DNA of 10,114 nucleotides from JAVBQJ01 sp045585875 (GCA_045585875.1 JAZMZH010000062.1:1-10114); one strand, 5' to 3'. Positions 1 to 6,349 are shown, counted from the first letter of the stretch. Numbers and translations: made by a program. The notes: generated from the letters alone by a model not told the origin.

Positions 1-53
1 TACAGCAAAACCGTGGAAAGTCAAGAAAAAAACGCAAAAAAGCCCATTTGCAT

Positions 54-81
54 TTGACAAAACGTAAAAAAGAGCTATATT
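54..81 (+). promoter_or_regulatory. sigma70-type promoter of tRNA-Glu
   Basis: A perfect -35 hexamer TTGACA (54-59) is followed after 16 bases by TATATT (76-81), one mismatch from the -10 consensus. Transcription would begin near 88, giving a leader of about 12 bases before the tRNA at 101. The surrounding 100 bases are A-rich, in contrast to the GC-rich genes nearby, as is usual upstream of strong stable-RNA promoters. The promoter is read from hexamers and spacing only. Confidence 0.75.
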
Positions 82-100
82 AAAAGACATAGAAGGTTGC

Positions 101-176
101 GTCCCTATCGTCTAGAGGCCTAGGACACCGGGTTTTCATCCCGGCAACTCGGGTTCGAATCCCGATGGGGATGCCA
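101..176 (+). tRNA. tRNA-Glu (anticodon TTC)
   Basis: This is a complete 76-base tRNA with an encoded CCA (174-176). The acceptor stem is 101-107 with 166-172 and has two G-U pairs. The anticodon stem CCGGG/CCCGG (128-132/140-144) encloses the loop TTTTCAT, placing anticodon TTC at 135-137. The T-stem is 149-153/161-165 around the loop TTCGAAT, and the discriminator base is G173. The D-arm block (tctagaggcctagga) closely matches the bacterial tRNA-Glu pattern. It decodes GAA and GAG, and Glu-tRNA also feeds haem synthesis in many bacteria. The 3' half is unusual because it forms one arm of a long inverted repeat with the DNA just downstream, and because pieces of it recur in the following array. 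Confidence 0.97.
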
Positions 177-220
177 TTTTTGTTTTTAAACAAAAGATGG
201 CATCCCGCACTCGGGATTCG
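156..220 (+). repeat. long imperfect palindrome spanning the tRNA-Glu 3' end
   Basis: All 30 bases of 156-185 can pair with 188-220. Bases 156-165 pair with 211-220 (CGAATCCCGA with TCGGGATTCG), 166-167 with 208-209, 168-177 with 197-206 (GGGATGCCAT with ATGGCATCCC), and 178-185 with 188-195. Only three single bases (196, 207, 210) bulge, and the loop is two bases (186-187), so the innermost pairs would probably open in RNA. The 5' arm contains part of the tRNA T-loop, the T-stem 3' strand, the acceptor 3' strand, CCA and the T-rich tract that would otherwise serve as a terminator. In the primary transcript this hairpin would compete with cloverleaf folding. Confidence 0.85.
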
Positions 221-745
221 CGGGACGGCGGAGCCGGACCGGGGGGAATTTTGCGAAGCAAAAATCCCAGAACCCATCCAGGGGTTTGACAAGCGAAGCG
301 CAGAGCACGAGCGAAGCTCGGGCAATCCCGATGGGGATTCGCGGGACGGCAGAGCCGGACCGGGGGATTTGGCGAAGCCAAAGACCTGAACCCAACAAGA
401 GGTTCGACAAGCGAAGCGCAGAGCACGAGCGAAGCTCGGGCAATCCCGATGGGGAGAGCGCGAAGCGCGAGGGGGCAAGGCCATTTTTGTTTTTAAACAA
501 AAGATGGCATCCCGCACTCGGGATTCGCGGGACGGCGGAGCCGGACCGGGGGTTTGCGAAGCAAAACCGGAACCCATCCAGGGGTTCGACCAGCGAAGCG
601 CAGAGCACGAGCGAAGCTCGGGCAATCCCGATGGGGAGAGCGCGAAGCGCGAGGGGCAAGGCCATATAAAAAGATGGCATCCCGCACTCGGGATTCGCGG
701 GACGGCGGAGCCGGACCGGGGGTTTGCGAAGCAAAACCGGACCGC
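177..745. repeat. tRNA-derived, mini-hairpin-rich repeat array
   Basis: This is a non-coding array of shuffled, partly tandem modules. A ~70 bp module (atggcatcccgcactcggg through gccggaccggggg) starts at 197, 504 and 674, and a partial copy starts near 335. A second module (agcgaagcgcagagcacg, then a GAGC-GAA-GCTC hairpin, then caatcccgatgggga) occurs at 291-337, 409-455 and 592-637; its last 14 bases match the tRNA-Glu 3' end. The heptamer GCGAAGC, known as an exceptionally stable DNA mini-hairpin, occurs 12 times (253, 293, 311, 372, 411, 429, 460, 556, 593, 611, 642, 726). It is mostly flanked by complementary arms that differ between copies, such as TTTGGC/GCCAAA. The array ends about 5 bp from the stop codon of the convergent ligase gene. 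Long open frames occur on both strands here but are by-products of the repeats. Confidence 0.9.
480..552 (+). repeat. 73-bp exact copy of 173-245, beginning inside the tRNA
   Basis: Bases 480-552 repeat 173-245 exactly, 307 bp downstream. The copied segment begins with the last four bases of the tRNA (GCCA) and includes the T-tract, its inverted partner and the GC-rich module. This shows that the array grew by duplicating a segment containing the tRNA terminus. The segment at 669-741 repeats 499-571 exactly (73 bp, spacing 170 bp), which indicates recent expansion. Confidence 0.88.
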
Positions 746-2383
746 TCAAATCTCCGACTGTTTGGCGACGAGCATGTCGGCGCCGTACATTTTACGGAGT
801 TTCGGTTTTTCGATCTTGCCGGTGGGATTGCGCGGCACAGGCGCGAAGATGACTTTGCGGGGGCGCTGGTAGCGGGGCAATTCCAGGCAGAACCGGTCCA
901 CATCCTCCGGAGAAAGTTCGCAATCGGGCTTCACCTCGATGATGGCGGCGGCGATTTCGCCGAGGCGGGCGTCCGGGAGACCGATGACCGCCACATCCTT
1001 GACCGCGGGGTGACGGCGGAGGAAATCCTCGATCTGCACGGGATAAAGATTTTCGCCGCCGGTGATGATGACATCCTTTTTCCGATCGACCAGATAGATG
1101 AATCCGTCCTCGGACTCCATGGCCATGTCGCCGGTGAAGAGCCATCCGTCCGGAGAAAGCACCTCGCTTGTGGCCCTGGGGTCCTTATAATATTCGCGCA
1201 TCACGCCGTCCCCGCGCACGGCGAGCTCGCCGATTTTCCCCCGGGCGACCGGCCGATGCTTTTCGTCCACGATGGAGGTTTCCCATCCCCATCCGGCGAC
1301 GCCGATGGCGCCCACATGGTCGATGTTTTCCACTCCCAGGTGAACGGCTCCGGGGCCGGTGGATTCGCTGAGGCCGTAGTTGGTGTCGTACTGATGATTC
1401 GGGAAAATCTTCTTCCAGCGCTTGATGAGGCTCTGCGGCACCGGCTGGGCGCCGATGTGCATCAGCCGCCACTGCGAAAGCCTGTAATCCTCCGGCTTGA
1501 TTTCTCCGCGTTCGATGGCGTCGAGGATGTCCTGAGCCCAGGGCACCAGCAGCCAGACCACGGTGCAGCCCTCCTCCGAAACCGCCCTGACGATCCACTC
1601 GGGGCGGGTGCCCTTCAGCAGCACGGCCCGGGAACCGGAAATAAGACTGCCGAACCAGTGCATTTTGGCCCCGGTATGGTACAATGGCGGTATGCACAGG
1701 AAAACATCCTCCCGGGTCTGTCCGTGATGCTTCTGCTCCACGACGCATGCATGCATCAGGCTCTTGTGCCGGAGGACGATGGCCTTGGGGAATCCGGTGG
1801 TGCCGCTGGAGAAATAAATGGCGGCGTCCTCCCCGTCGTCGACGGGCACATCGGGAGCGCGGCTGGAGGCGTAGGAGACCAGATTGTTGTAGGATTCGGC
1901 GAAGGAGGGGCAATCCTCCCCCACATAGAGCCTCATGGACACCCGCGGCATGGCGTCGCAGATGTCCTCGATCCGGCCGATGAATTCCGGCCCGAAAACC
2001 AGCACATCCACGTCCGCGAGCTCCAGGCAGTACTTGATTTCGCCCGCGGTGTAGCGGAAGTTCAGGGGCACCGCCATGGCTCCGCTCTTGAGCACGCCGA
2101 AGTATATGGGGAGCCATTCGAGGCAGTTCATCAGCAGGATGCCGACCTTGCTGCCCTTTTTCACATGACGGGAAAGGAGGAAATTGGCGAAACGGTTGGC
2201 CTTTTCGTCAAACTGACGCCAGGTGATCTCGGAGCGGAACGCCTCGTTGACGCCCGGCTCCATGAGGGAATATTCACGCCACGTGGTGTGACGGGCCTCG
2301 AGTTCCTGGGGGTTGATCTCCACAAGCGCGGTCTCGCCGCCGAACTCGGCGGCGTTTCTCTCCAGCAATTTGGTAATGGGCAT
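746..2383 (-). CDS. acyl-CoA synthetase (AMP-forming, ANL superfamily)
   Basis: This 545-residue enzyme is expected to activate a carboxylic acid to an acyl-AMP and then an acyl-CoA in the cytoplasm. The ANL motifs are in order: P-loop FSSGTTGFPK (191-200), A5 NYGLSESTG (335-343), A7 GWLFTGD (413-419), the A8 hinge DRKKDVIITGGENLYP (433-448), and NPTGK (519-523), where K523 is the expected adenylation lysine. The length is typical. Residues 21-52 form an extra N-terminal stretch before ITWRQFDEKANRFANFLL. The start at 2383 is chosen because GAGGAAA (2391-2397) lies at Shine-Dalgarno distance; an upstream in-frame start at 2449 would lie inside the promoter. The gene stands alone, convergent with the tRNA array and divergent from the phosphatase operon, so the context does not reveal the acid. 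Fatty or aromatic acids are both possible. Confidence 0.93.
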   Translation of the reverse strand: MPITKLLERNAAEFGGETALVEINPQELEARHTTWREYSLMEPGVNEAFRSEITWRQFDEKANRFANFLLSRHVKKGSKVGILLMNCLEWLPIYFGVLKSGAMAVPLNFRYTAGEIKYCLELADVDVLVFGPEFIGRIEDICDAMPRVSMRLYVGEDCPSFAESYNNLVSYASSRAPDVPVDDGEDAAIYFSSGTTGFPKAIVLRHKSLMHACVVEQKHHGQTREDVFLCIPPLYHTGAKMHWFGSLISGSRAVLLKGTRPEWIVRAVSEEGCTVVWLLVPWAQDILDAIERGEIKPEDYRLSQWRLMHIGAQPVPQSLIKRWKKIFPNHQYDTNYGLSESTGPGAVHLGVENIDHVGAIGVAGWGWETSIVDEKHRPVARGKIGELAVRGDGVMREYYKDPRATSEVLSPDGWLFTGDMAMESEDGFIYLVDRKKDVIITGGENLYPVQIEDFLRRHPAVKDVAVIGLPDARLGEIAAAIIEVKPDCELSPEDVDRFCLELPRYQRPRKVIFAPVPRNPTGKIEKPKLRKMYGADMLVAKQSEI

Positions 2384-2420
2384 CGCAGATTTTCCTCGTT
2401 TCTGTTTTGATCGTCCGGTT

Positions 2421-2449
2421 AATATAACACGGTTAAGGGGATATTTCAA
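2421..2449 (-). promoter_or_regulatory. promoter of the acyl-CoA synthetase gene
   Basis: On the minus strand TTGAAA (2449-2444) is followed after exactly 17 bases by TATATT (2426-2421). A transcript would start near 2414, leaving a 5' leader of about 30 bases that contains the GAGGAAA ribosome binding site. Hexamers and spacing are close to the sigma70 consensus. Confidence 0.7.
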
Positions 2450-2514
2450 CGTCCGAGAAGATATTCCGCCGACAAAAACGGCAAAAGACGGCGAAATAAA
2501 TTCTCATGCCCGGC

Positions 2515-2543
2515 TTGAAAATTCGCCTCTCCGGCAGTATTGT
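2515..2543 (+). promoter_or_regulatory. promoter of the phosphatase-AraC operon, probably leaderless
   Basis: TTGAAA (2515-2520), a 17-base spacer and TATTGT (2538-2543) form a reasonable sigma70 promoter. The -10 ends only seven bases before the chosen ATG at 2551, so the predicted transcript would begin at or next to the start codon. No Shine-Dalgarno sequence precedes that ATG, which agrees with a leaderless message. The -35 is identical to that of the divergent promoter 66 bp away. Confidence 0.55.
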
Positions 2544-2550
2544 ATTACCC

Positions 2551-4530
2551 ATGAAGCGAATCACACCCACCAAAACCGTAAACTGGAGCCTGAGCACATG
2601 GCTGTGCTTCTCCTCCGGTCTGGTCATGCTGCTGACATTCGCGATCCTCGGCCTCGTATTCTACTTTGTGGTAAACAAAACCATGTACGACGACGCCATG
2701 GCCCTGCTGAAATCCCGGACCTCCGGGACGGCGTCGGAACTGAATTCCCGTCTGGACACCGGCGCCACCATCATCGACGGTCTGGCGGTGATGATCACCA
2801 GCGAGCGTCCGACCCGGGACGAACTCATGAAAACCATGGTCGGCATCCTCACCGATGTCCACAAAAATTATCCGGAAATATCCGGTCTTGCGGTGACGGC
2901 CGCCCCCGGACACGAGTTTTCCGACTTCAAAGGCATGCTCTACGCGTGCTTCGACGGGGACGGCCGGGAGATCCTGACCCAGAGTTTCCCCGATCCGTCC
3001 TATTTCGAACACGAGAGCGGCTACCAGCTGCCGTACCAGACCCACAGGAAACAATGGACCGAGCCCTATTACGACGCTTTTGCCAACTACATGATGACCA
3101 CCTACACCGCGCCCCTGCTCTGGGAGGAGGGTAACGGCGAAATCGTCTTTCACGGCATCGTCAGCGTCGATATTTCCCTGGAATTCCTCCGCAAAGCCGC
3201 TCTGAGCATCCCCAGCCACTATCCCGGCAGCCGCATCGGCGTCGTCACCGGCGCCGGAAACTACCTGGTAAGCCCGCACATCAACGCCGAAGACGCCGAA
3301 TCCGACGTCACCTCTTCCGACGACATGGCCCTGCTCATCGAACTCCTGAAAACTCCCGACGACAAGGCCATGGAAATCAAAATTCCCGACGGCATCGCCT
3401 ACACCGACGACACCTGGTATGTGGAGCACTCCCCCATATCCGCCACCGGCTACCACCTGATCATGGCCCTCCCGAAGCAGGCCATCACCGGACGCATCAT
3501 CCGGCTGGAATCCGCCCTGCTCGGCATGAGCCTGGTGGGATTGATCCTCATGACCGCCACCGTGTGGTTCACCACCCACCGCGGCCTGAAGCCTCTGGCC
3601 GAACTCCGGGACGCGGTCCGGGCCGCCGGTCAGGGCGACCTGCTGGCCCCCCTCCCCGTCAACAACGCCAGAGACGAAATCGGCGAACTCACCCGCGGCT
3701 TTGAAAAAATGCAGCACGAGCTGGGCAATTATTTCCAGCGCCTCTCCGCCGCGGCGGCGGAAAAGGAGGGCACCCGGCGGGAACTCATGGTCGCCGCCGA
3801 GATTCAGCGCTGGATCCTGCCCGGCGAGGAAGCGATGAAACGCTTTCGCGGGGAAGCCCCGGCCTTCGAGGTCGCCGGAGCCGTACACCCGGCCCGGGGA
3901 GTCGGGGGCGATCTCTTCGACTGCCTGCGCGGCGAGGACGGGGACGGCCTGTGGCTGACCGTGGGCGACGTTTCCGGCAAGGGCGTGGCGGCGGCGCTCT
4001 TCATGGTGGCCTGTCAGATATTCACCCGCGCCGGAGCGGAACGGGCTTCGGACCCGGGAGAACTGCTGACCCGGGTCAACCGTCTGCTCCTCGCCGACAA
4101 CCGGATGGGGATGTTCGTCACCAGCCTGATCCTGAAATACGATGAAAAAACCGGCGAAGCGGTGTACGGCAGCGCCGGTCACAATCCGGCTCTCCTCCTG
4201 CACCCGGACGGCGGCATGGAACTGCTGGACAGGAGACACGGCCCGCCCCTGGGCGCCGCGGAATTCACCTACGGCAGCACCCGGACCCGCCTGACCGAGG
4301 GCGATATGCTGATCCTCTACACCGACGGAGTCACCGAAGCCTTCAACCCCGAGGAGAAACTTTTCGGGCTGGAGGGTCTGAAGCGCGCGGTGACGGCGGC
4401 CCGCGCCTCCGCCGCGACGCCGGAAGCCATGATGAACGCCATATTCGAGGCCGTCGAGCGCCATGCCGACGGCGCCGAACAGTCCGACGACATCACGCTG
4501 CTGATCCTGAAAAGAACCTCCGCGGCATGA
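2551..4530 (+). CDS. membrane sensor PP2C phosphatase (Cache-HAMP-SpoIIE/RsbU type)
   Basis: This 659-residue membrane protein probably senses an external ligand and dephosphorylates a Ser/Thr-phosphorylated partner, typically an anti-sigma factor antagonist in this family. A first membrane helix (about 16-41) leads to a ~275-residue periplasmic region resembling a double Cache domain, including WTEPYYDAF (169-177). A second helix (319-341), a HAMP-like segment (342-395) and a short linker follow. The PP2C domain (about 415-655) has VGGDLFD (451-457), VGDVSGKG (471-478), SAGHNP (541-546), YTDGVTEA (590-597) and SDDITLL (645-651), which supply the metal-binding aspartates. The start at 2551 leaves a charged N-terminus just before the first helix; an in-frame ATG at 2506 lies upstream of the predicted promoter. 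The gene overlaps the AraC gene. No STAS or anti-sigma gene is in the window, so its substrate is unknown. Confidence 0.93.
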   Translation: MKRITPTKTVNWSLSTWLCFSSGLVMLLTFAILGLVFYFVVNKTMYDDAMALLKSRTSGTASELNSRLDTGATIIDGLAVMITSERPTRDELMKTMVGILTDVHKNYPEISGLAVTAAPGHEFSDFKGMLYACFDGDGREILTQSFPDPSYFEHESGYQLPYQTHRKQWTEPYYDAFANYMMTTYTAPLLWEEGNGEIVFHGIVSVDISLEFLRKAALSIPSHYPGSRIGVVTGAGNYLVSPHINAEDAESDVTSSDDMALLIELLKTPDDKAMEIKIPDGIAYTDDTWYVEHSPISATGYHLIMALPKQAITGRIIRLESALLGMSLVGLILMTATVWFTTHRGLKPLAELRDAVRAAGQGDLLAPLPVNNARDEIGELTRGFEKMQHELGNYFQRLSAAAAEKEGTRRELMVAAEIQRWILPGEEAMKRFRGEAPAFEVAGAVHPARGVGGDLFDCLRGEDGDGLWLTVGDVSGKGVAAALFMVACQIFTRAGAERASDPGELLTRVNRLLLADNRMGMFVTSLILKYDEKTGEAVYGSAGHNPALLLHPDGGMELLDRRHGPPLGAAEFTYGSTRTRLTEGDMLILYTDGVTEAFNPEEKLFGLEGLKRAVTAARASAATPEAMMNAIFEAVERHADGAEQSDDITLLILKRTSAA

Positions 4531-5402
4531 GCATCTTCGGCTACTGGCACTTCTTCTATCCGGAACGGCTCCTGCCGCTTCACTCCATGCTCGTGAACTG
4601 CGGACGGGAGCGGGTGACCCGCGCCGACGGCTACCGCTGGGACGGGATGAAGCGCGGGTCGCAGTCCATGGAGATATGGCAGTACACCACGGGGGGCGCA
4701 GGCGCCATCGATCTGCCGGAGGGCACGGTGAGACTGCTGCCGGGGACGGCTTTTTACGCGGGGGTGCCGGGGGAACACGTCTACTATCTGCCCGACGATT
4801 CGGAGGAGTGGAGTTATGTTTTCGCGTCATTCGAGGGGGCGGAAACCTCAAGGATCGCGGCGGAGACCAGGAAACACTTCGGCATGATCTACGGCGAGGC
4901 CGCCTGTGCCCGGCCGCTTGCCGTCATCATGGATCTCATCAACGACTGCCGCCGCGGCGTCATGCCGGACGCCGGACGGGCGAGCATCATCGCCTATACG
5001 CTGGCGATGGAGATCTTTATCGGAGCCAGAAACAACACCGTTTTCCCGACTTCATCGCTCAATCTGAAAGAAGATGTCGCCGACTTCATCATCAGTCACA
5101 TCTCCGAACCGCTGGACGTGGAGCTTCTGGCCCGTCATTTCGGGTTTTCGCGCAGTCACTTCACGAAAAAATTCAGCCGCGCGGCCGGGATCGCCCCCGG
5201 CAGTTTTCTGGAGGAATTGCGGCTGGACTTCGCATTGAGGCTGATGCTTACGGAGCGGAAATCGGTGAAGGAGGCGGCGGCGGCAAGCGGATTCAGCGAC
5301 GCCAGTTATTTCTGCAGGCGTTTCAGGGGGCGCTACGGGACCTCTCCGTCGCAATACATCGCCGCCGCCTCGAACGGAAAGGGCGGGCCCGAAAGAGCCT
5401 GA
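4527..5402 (+). CDS. AraC-family transcriptional regulator
   Basis: This 291-residue DNA-binding regulator has an N-terminal cupin-like sensing region (roughly 45-105, with LPGTAFYAGVPGEHVYYLP at 71-89) and a C-terminal AraC-type domain (about 182-280). The domain carries two helix-turn-helix units: LDVELLARHFGFSRSHFTKKF (196-216) and VKEAAAASGFSDASYFCRRF (247-266), ending in the family signature GTSPSQYI (271-278). The start codon overlaps the phosphatase stop as ATGA, and no clear Shine-Dalgarno sequence is present, so translation is probably coupled. Proteins of this type usually control carbohydrate genes. Possible targets include the leftward glycoside hydrolase operon, but no operator can be assigned from sequence alone. 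Pairing with a PP2C phosphatase suggests joint control of one response. Confidence 0.93.
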   Translation: MSIFGYWHFFYPERLLPLHSMLVNCGRERVTRADGYRWDGMKRGSQSMEIWQYTTGGAGAIDLPEGTVRLLPGTAFYAGVPGEHVYYLPDDSEEWSYVFASFEGAETSRIAAETRKHFGMIYGEAACARPLAVIMDLINDCRRGVMPDAGRASIIAYTLAMEIFIGARNNTVFPTSSLNLKEDVADFIISHISEPLDVELLARHFGFSRSHFTKKFSRAAGIAPGSFLEELRLDFALRLMLTERKSVKEAAAASGFSDASYFCRRFRGRYGTSPSQYIAAASNGKGGPERA

Positions 5403-5410
5403 TCCCCCCT

Positions 5411-5720
5411 CCTCCGGGCGGATTCAAAAACATGCCCCGGGCGTTTCCTGAAAACATGCCCCGGGTGAATTAAAAAAAACATGCCCAGGGCGAATTTAAA
5501 AAAAAATGCCCCGGGCGGATTCAAAAACATGCCCCGGGTGAATTTAAAAAAAAAATGCCCCGGGTGGATTCAAAAAAAACATGCCCCCGGGCGAATTTTT
5601 AAAAAAATATGCCCCGGGCGGATTCAAAAACATGCCCCGGGCGTTTCCTGAAAACATGCCCAGGGCGGATTCAAAAACATGCCCAGGGGCAAATCATCCA
5701 CATGCCCCCCGAGGGGGAGA
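5411..5720. repeat. tandem array of twelve ~24-bp CCCGGG/A-tract units
   Basis: This fills the convergent gap between the AraC and lipoprotein genes. The motif ATGCCC plus a CCGGG or AGGG core recurs at 5432, 5456, 5481, 5506, 5529, 5555, 5581, 5609, 5632, 5656, 5679 and 5702, spaced 23-28 bp, with a degenerate unit at 5411. Each GC core (GCCCCGGGC, GCCCAGGGC or GCCCCGGGT) is followed by GGATTC, GAATTT or GTTTCCTG and an A-run of 4-9 bases. Bases 5414-5460 recur exactly at 5614-5660, 200 bp away, pointing to block duplication. Neighbouring near-palindromic cores can pair across about 14 bases to form hairpins. The last unit contains a CCCCC/GGGGG hairpin (5705-5717) a few bases beyond the lipoprotein stop. 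Open frames through the array are repeat artefacts. Confidence 0.92.
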
Positions 5721-5723
5721 GGG

Positions 5724-6248
5724 TCAGCGGTCGAGCACGGGATTGACGACCATGATGACGAGATATTGAGAAGCCGAAGCGCCCTCGCGCACGACCAAAG
5801 CCGATTCGGGGACGGGAGAATAGCCGAAGACGGCGAACTTTTTATCGTAGGCGAAGGGCGTGCCCCAGACGACCGCGCCCTCCTGAAGCGAAGGCTGAAG
5901 AGCGGCAAACTCGGTTTGGATCGAGGGAAGCATTTTCTTCACGTTCACGGCGTACTTCTGCTCCTCGGAATTGTAGCTCCAGATCTTGTCGCCGTTCTCA
6001 TCAATGATGACGGTCATCCAGACGCCGGGGGCGCTGTCGCTGTACTGGCTCAGCTGAATATAGGGCAGAAAGACGTCCCAGTATCTGGAATTTTCCTCCT
6101 TGACGGCGGCGGTCTGAAAAGCATTTTCCACACCGGCGGAAAAAGCGCCCGTGTCGGAGACGACTTCCGCCACCGTGAGGGGTTCCCTGCATCCGCAGAA
6201 AACGCAGGCCGTAATCAGCAAGAAAACCGCGCAAAGACTTTTTTTCAT
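5724..6248 (-). CDS. small predicted lipoprotein, function unknown
   Basis: This 174-residue protein of no recognised family has a typical export signal: MKK, then a hydrophobic stretch (about 4-17), then cysteines suitable for lipidation. ITA-C15 fits the lipobox consensus better, while FCG-C20 lies at the end of the hydrophobic run, so either may be the modified cysteine. The mature part contains VWMTVIIDENGDKIWSYN (77-94) and ends in a hydrophobic strand, YLVIMVVNPVLDR. Its alternating strands hint at a small beta-rich domain. The start at 6248 is set by AAGGGGA six bases upstream; the frame stays open further upstream but without signal-like sequence. It has its own promoter and appears monocistronic. 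Confidence 0.85.
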   Translation of the reverse strand: MKKSLCAVFLLITACVFCGCREPLTVAEVVSDTGAFSAGVENAFQTAAVKEENSRYWDVFLPYIQLSQYSDSAPGVWMTVIIDENGDKIWSYNSEEQKYAVNVKKMLPSIQTEFAALQPSLQEGAVVWGTPFAYDKKFAVFGYSPVPESALVVREGASASQYLVIMVVNPVLDR

Positions 6249-6320
6249 TTTTTCCCCTTTGTAATTTGAACTGCCGAATGAAACCGACCGTAACGACCGG
6301 CAAAAAATGATTGTACTCAT

Positions 6321-6349
6321 ATCATACAGCCGAATCGGAGAATTTGCAA
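6321..6349 (-). promoter_or_regulatory. promoter of the lipoprotein gene
   Basis: On the minus strand TTGCAA (6349-6344), a 17-base spacer and TATGAT (6326-6321) resemble a sigma70 promoter. Transcription would begin near 6314, giving a leader of about 65 bases. The leader contains a short direct repeat (CGGTCGTTA, CGGTCGGTT) and then AAAGGGGA before the start codon. A second possible -10, TACAAT, lies just downstream without a good -35. Confidence 0.55.

Noticed and set aside
177..745. CRISPR array
   Set aside because: Repeat spacings are irregular (121-307 bp), the repeats are long and internally structured, there are no uniform spacers and no cas genes nearby.
177..745. Integrated mobile element using tRNA-Glu as attachment site
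   Set aside because: There is no integrase or cargo gene; the tRNA-like copies are only short pieces within 600 bp. An ancient remnant cannot be excluded, so it is kept only as a hypothesis in the findings.
80..903. Several long open frames on both strands across the tRNA and its repeat array
   Set aside because: They overlap a clear tRNA, run through direct repeats in several frames at once, have no ribosome binding sites and encode only repeat-derived peptides.
2313..3134. Alternative plus-strand frame covering the divergent promoter region and the phosphatase N-terminus
   Set aside because: It is an out-of-frame shadow of the phosphatase; the phosphatase frame carries all recognised domains.
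5411..5720. CRISPR-like or coding repeat (peptides such as NMPRAFPENMPR)
   Set aside because: Units abut without unique spacers and vary at A-runs of changing length, which would break any reading frame; no start signals are present.
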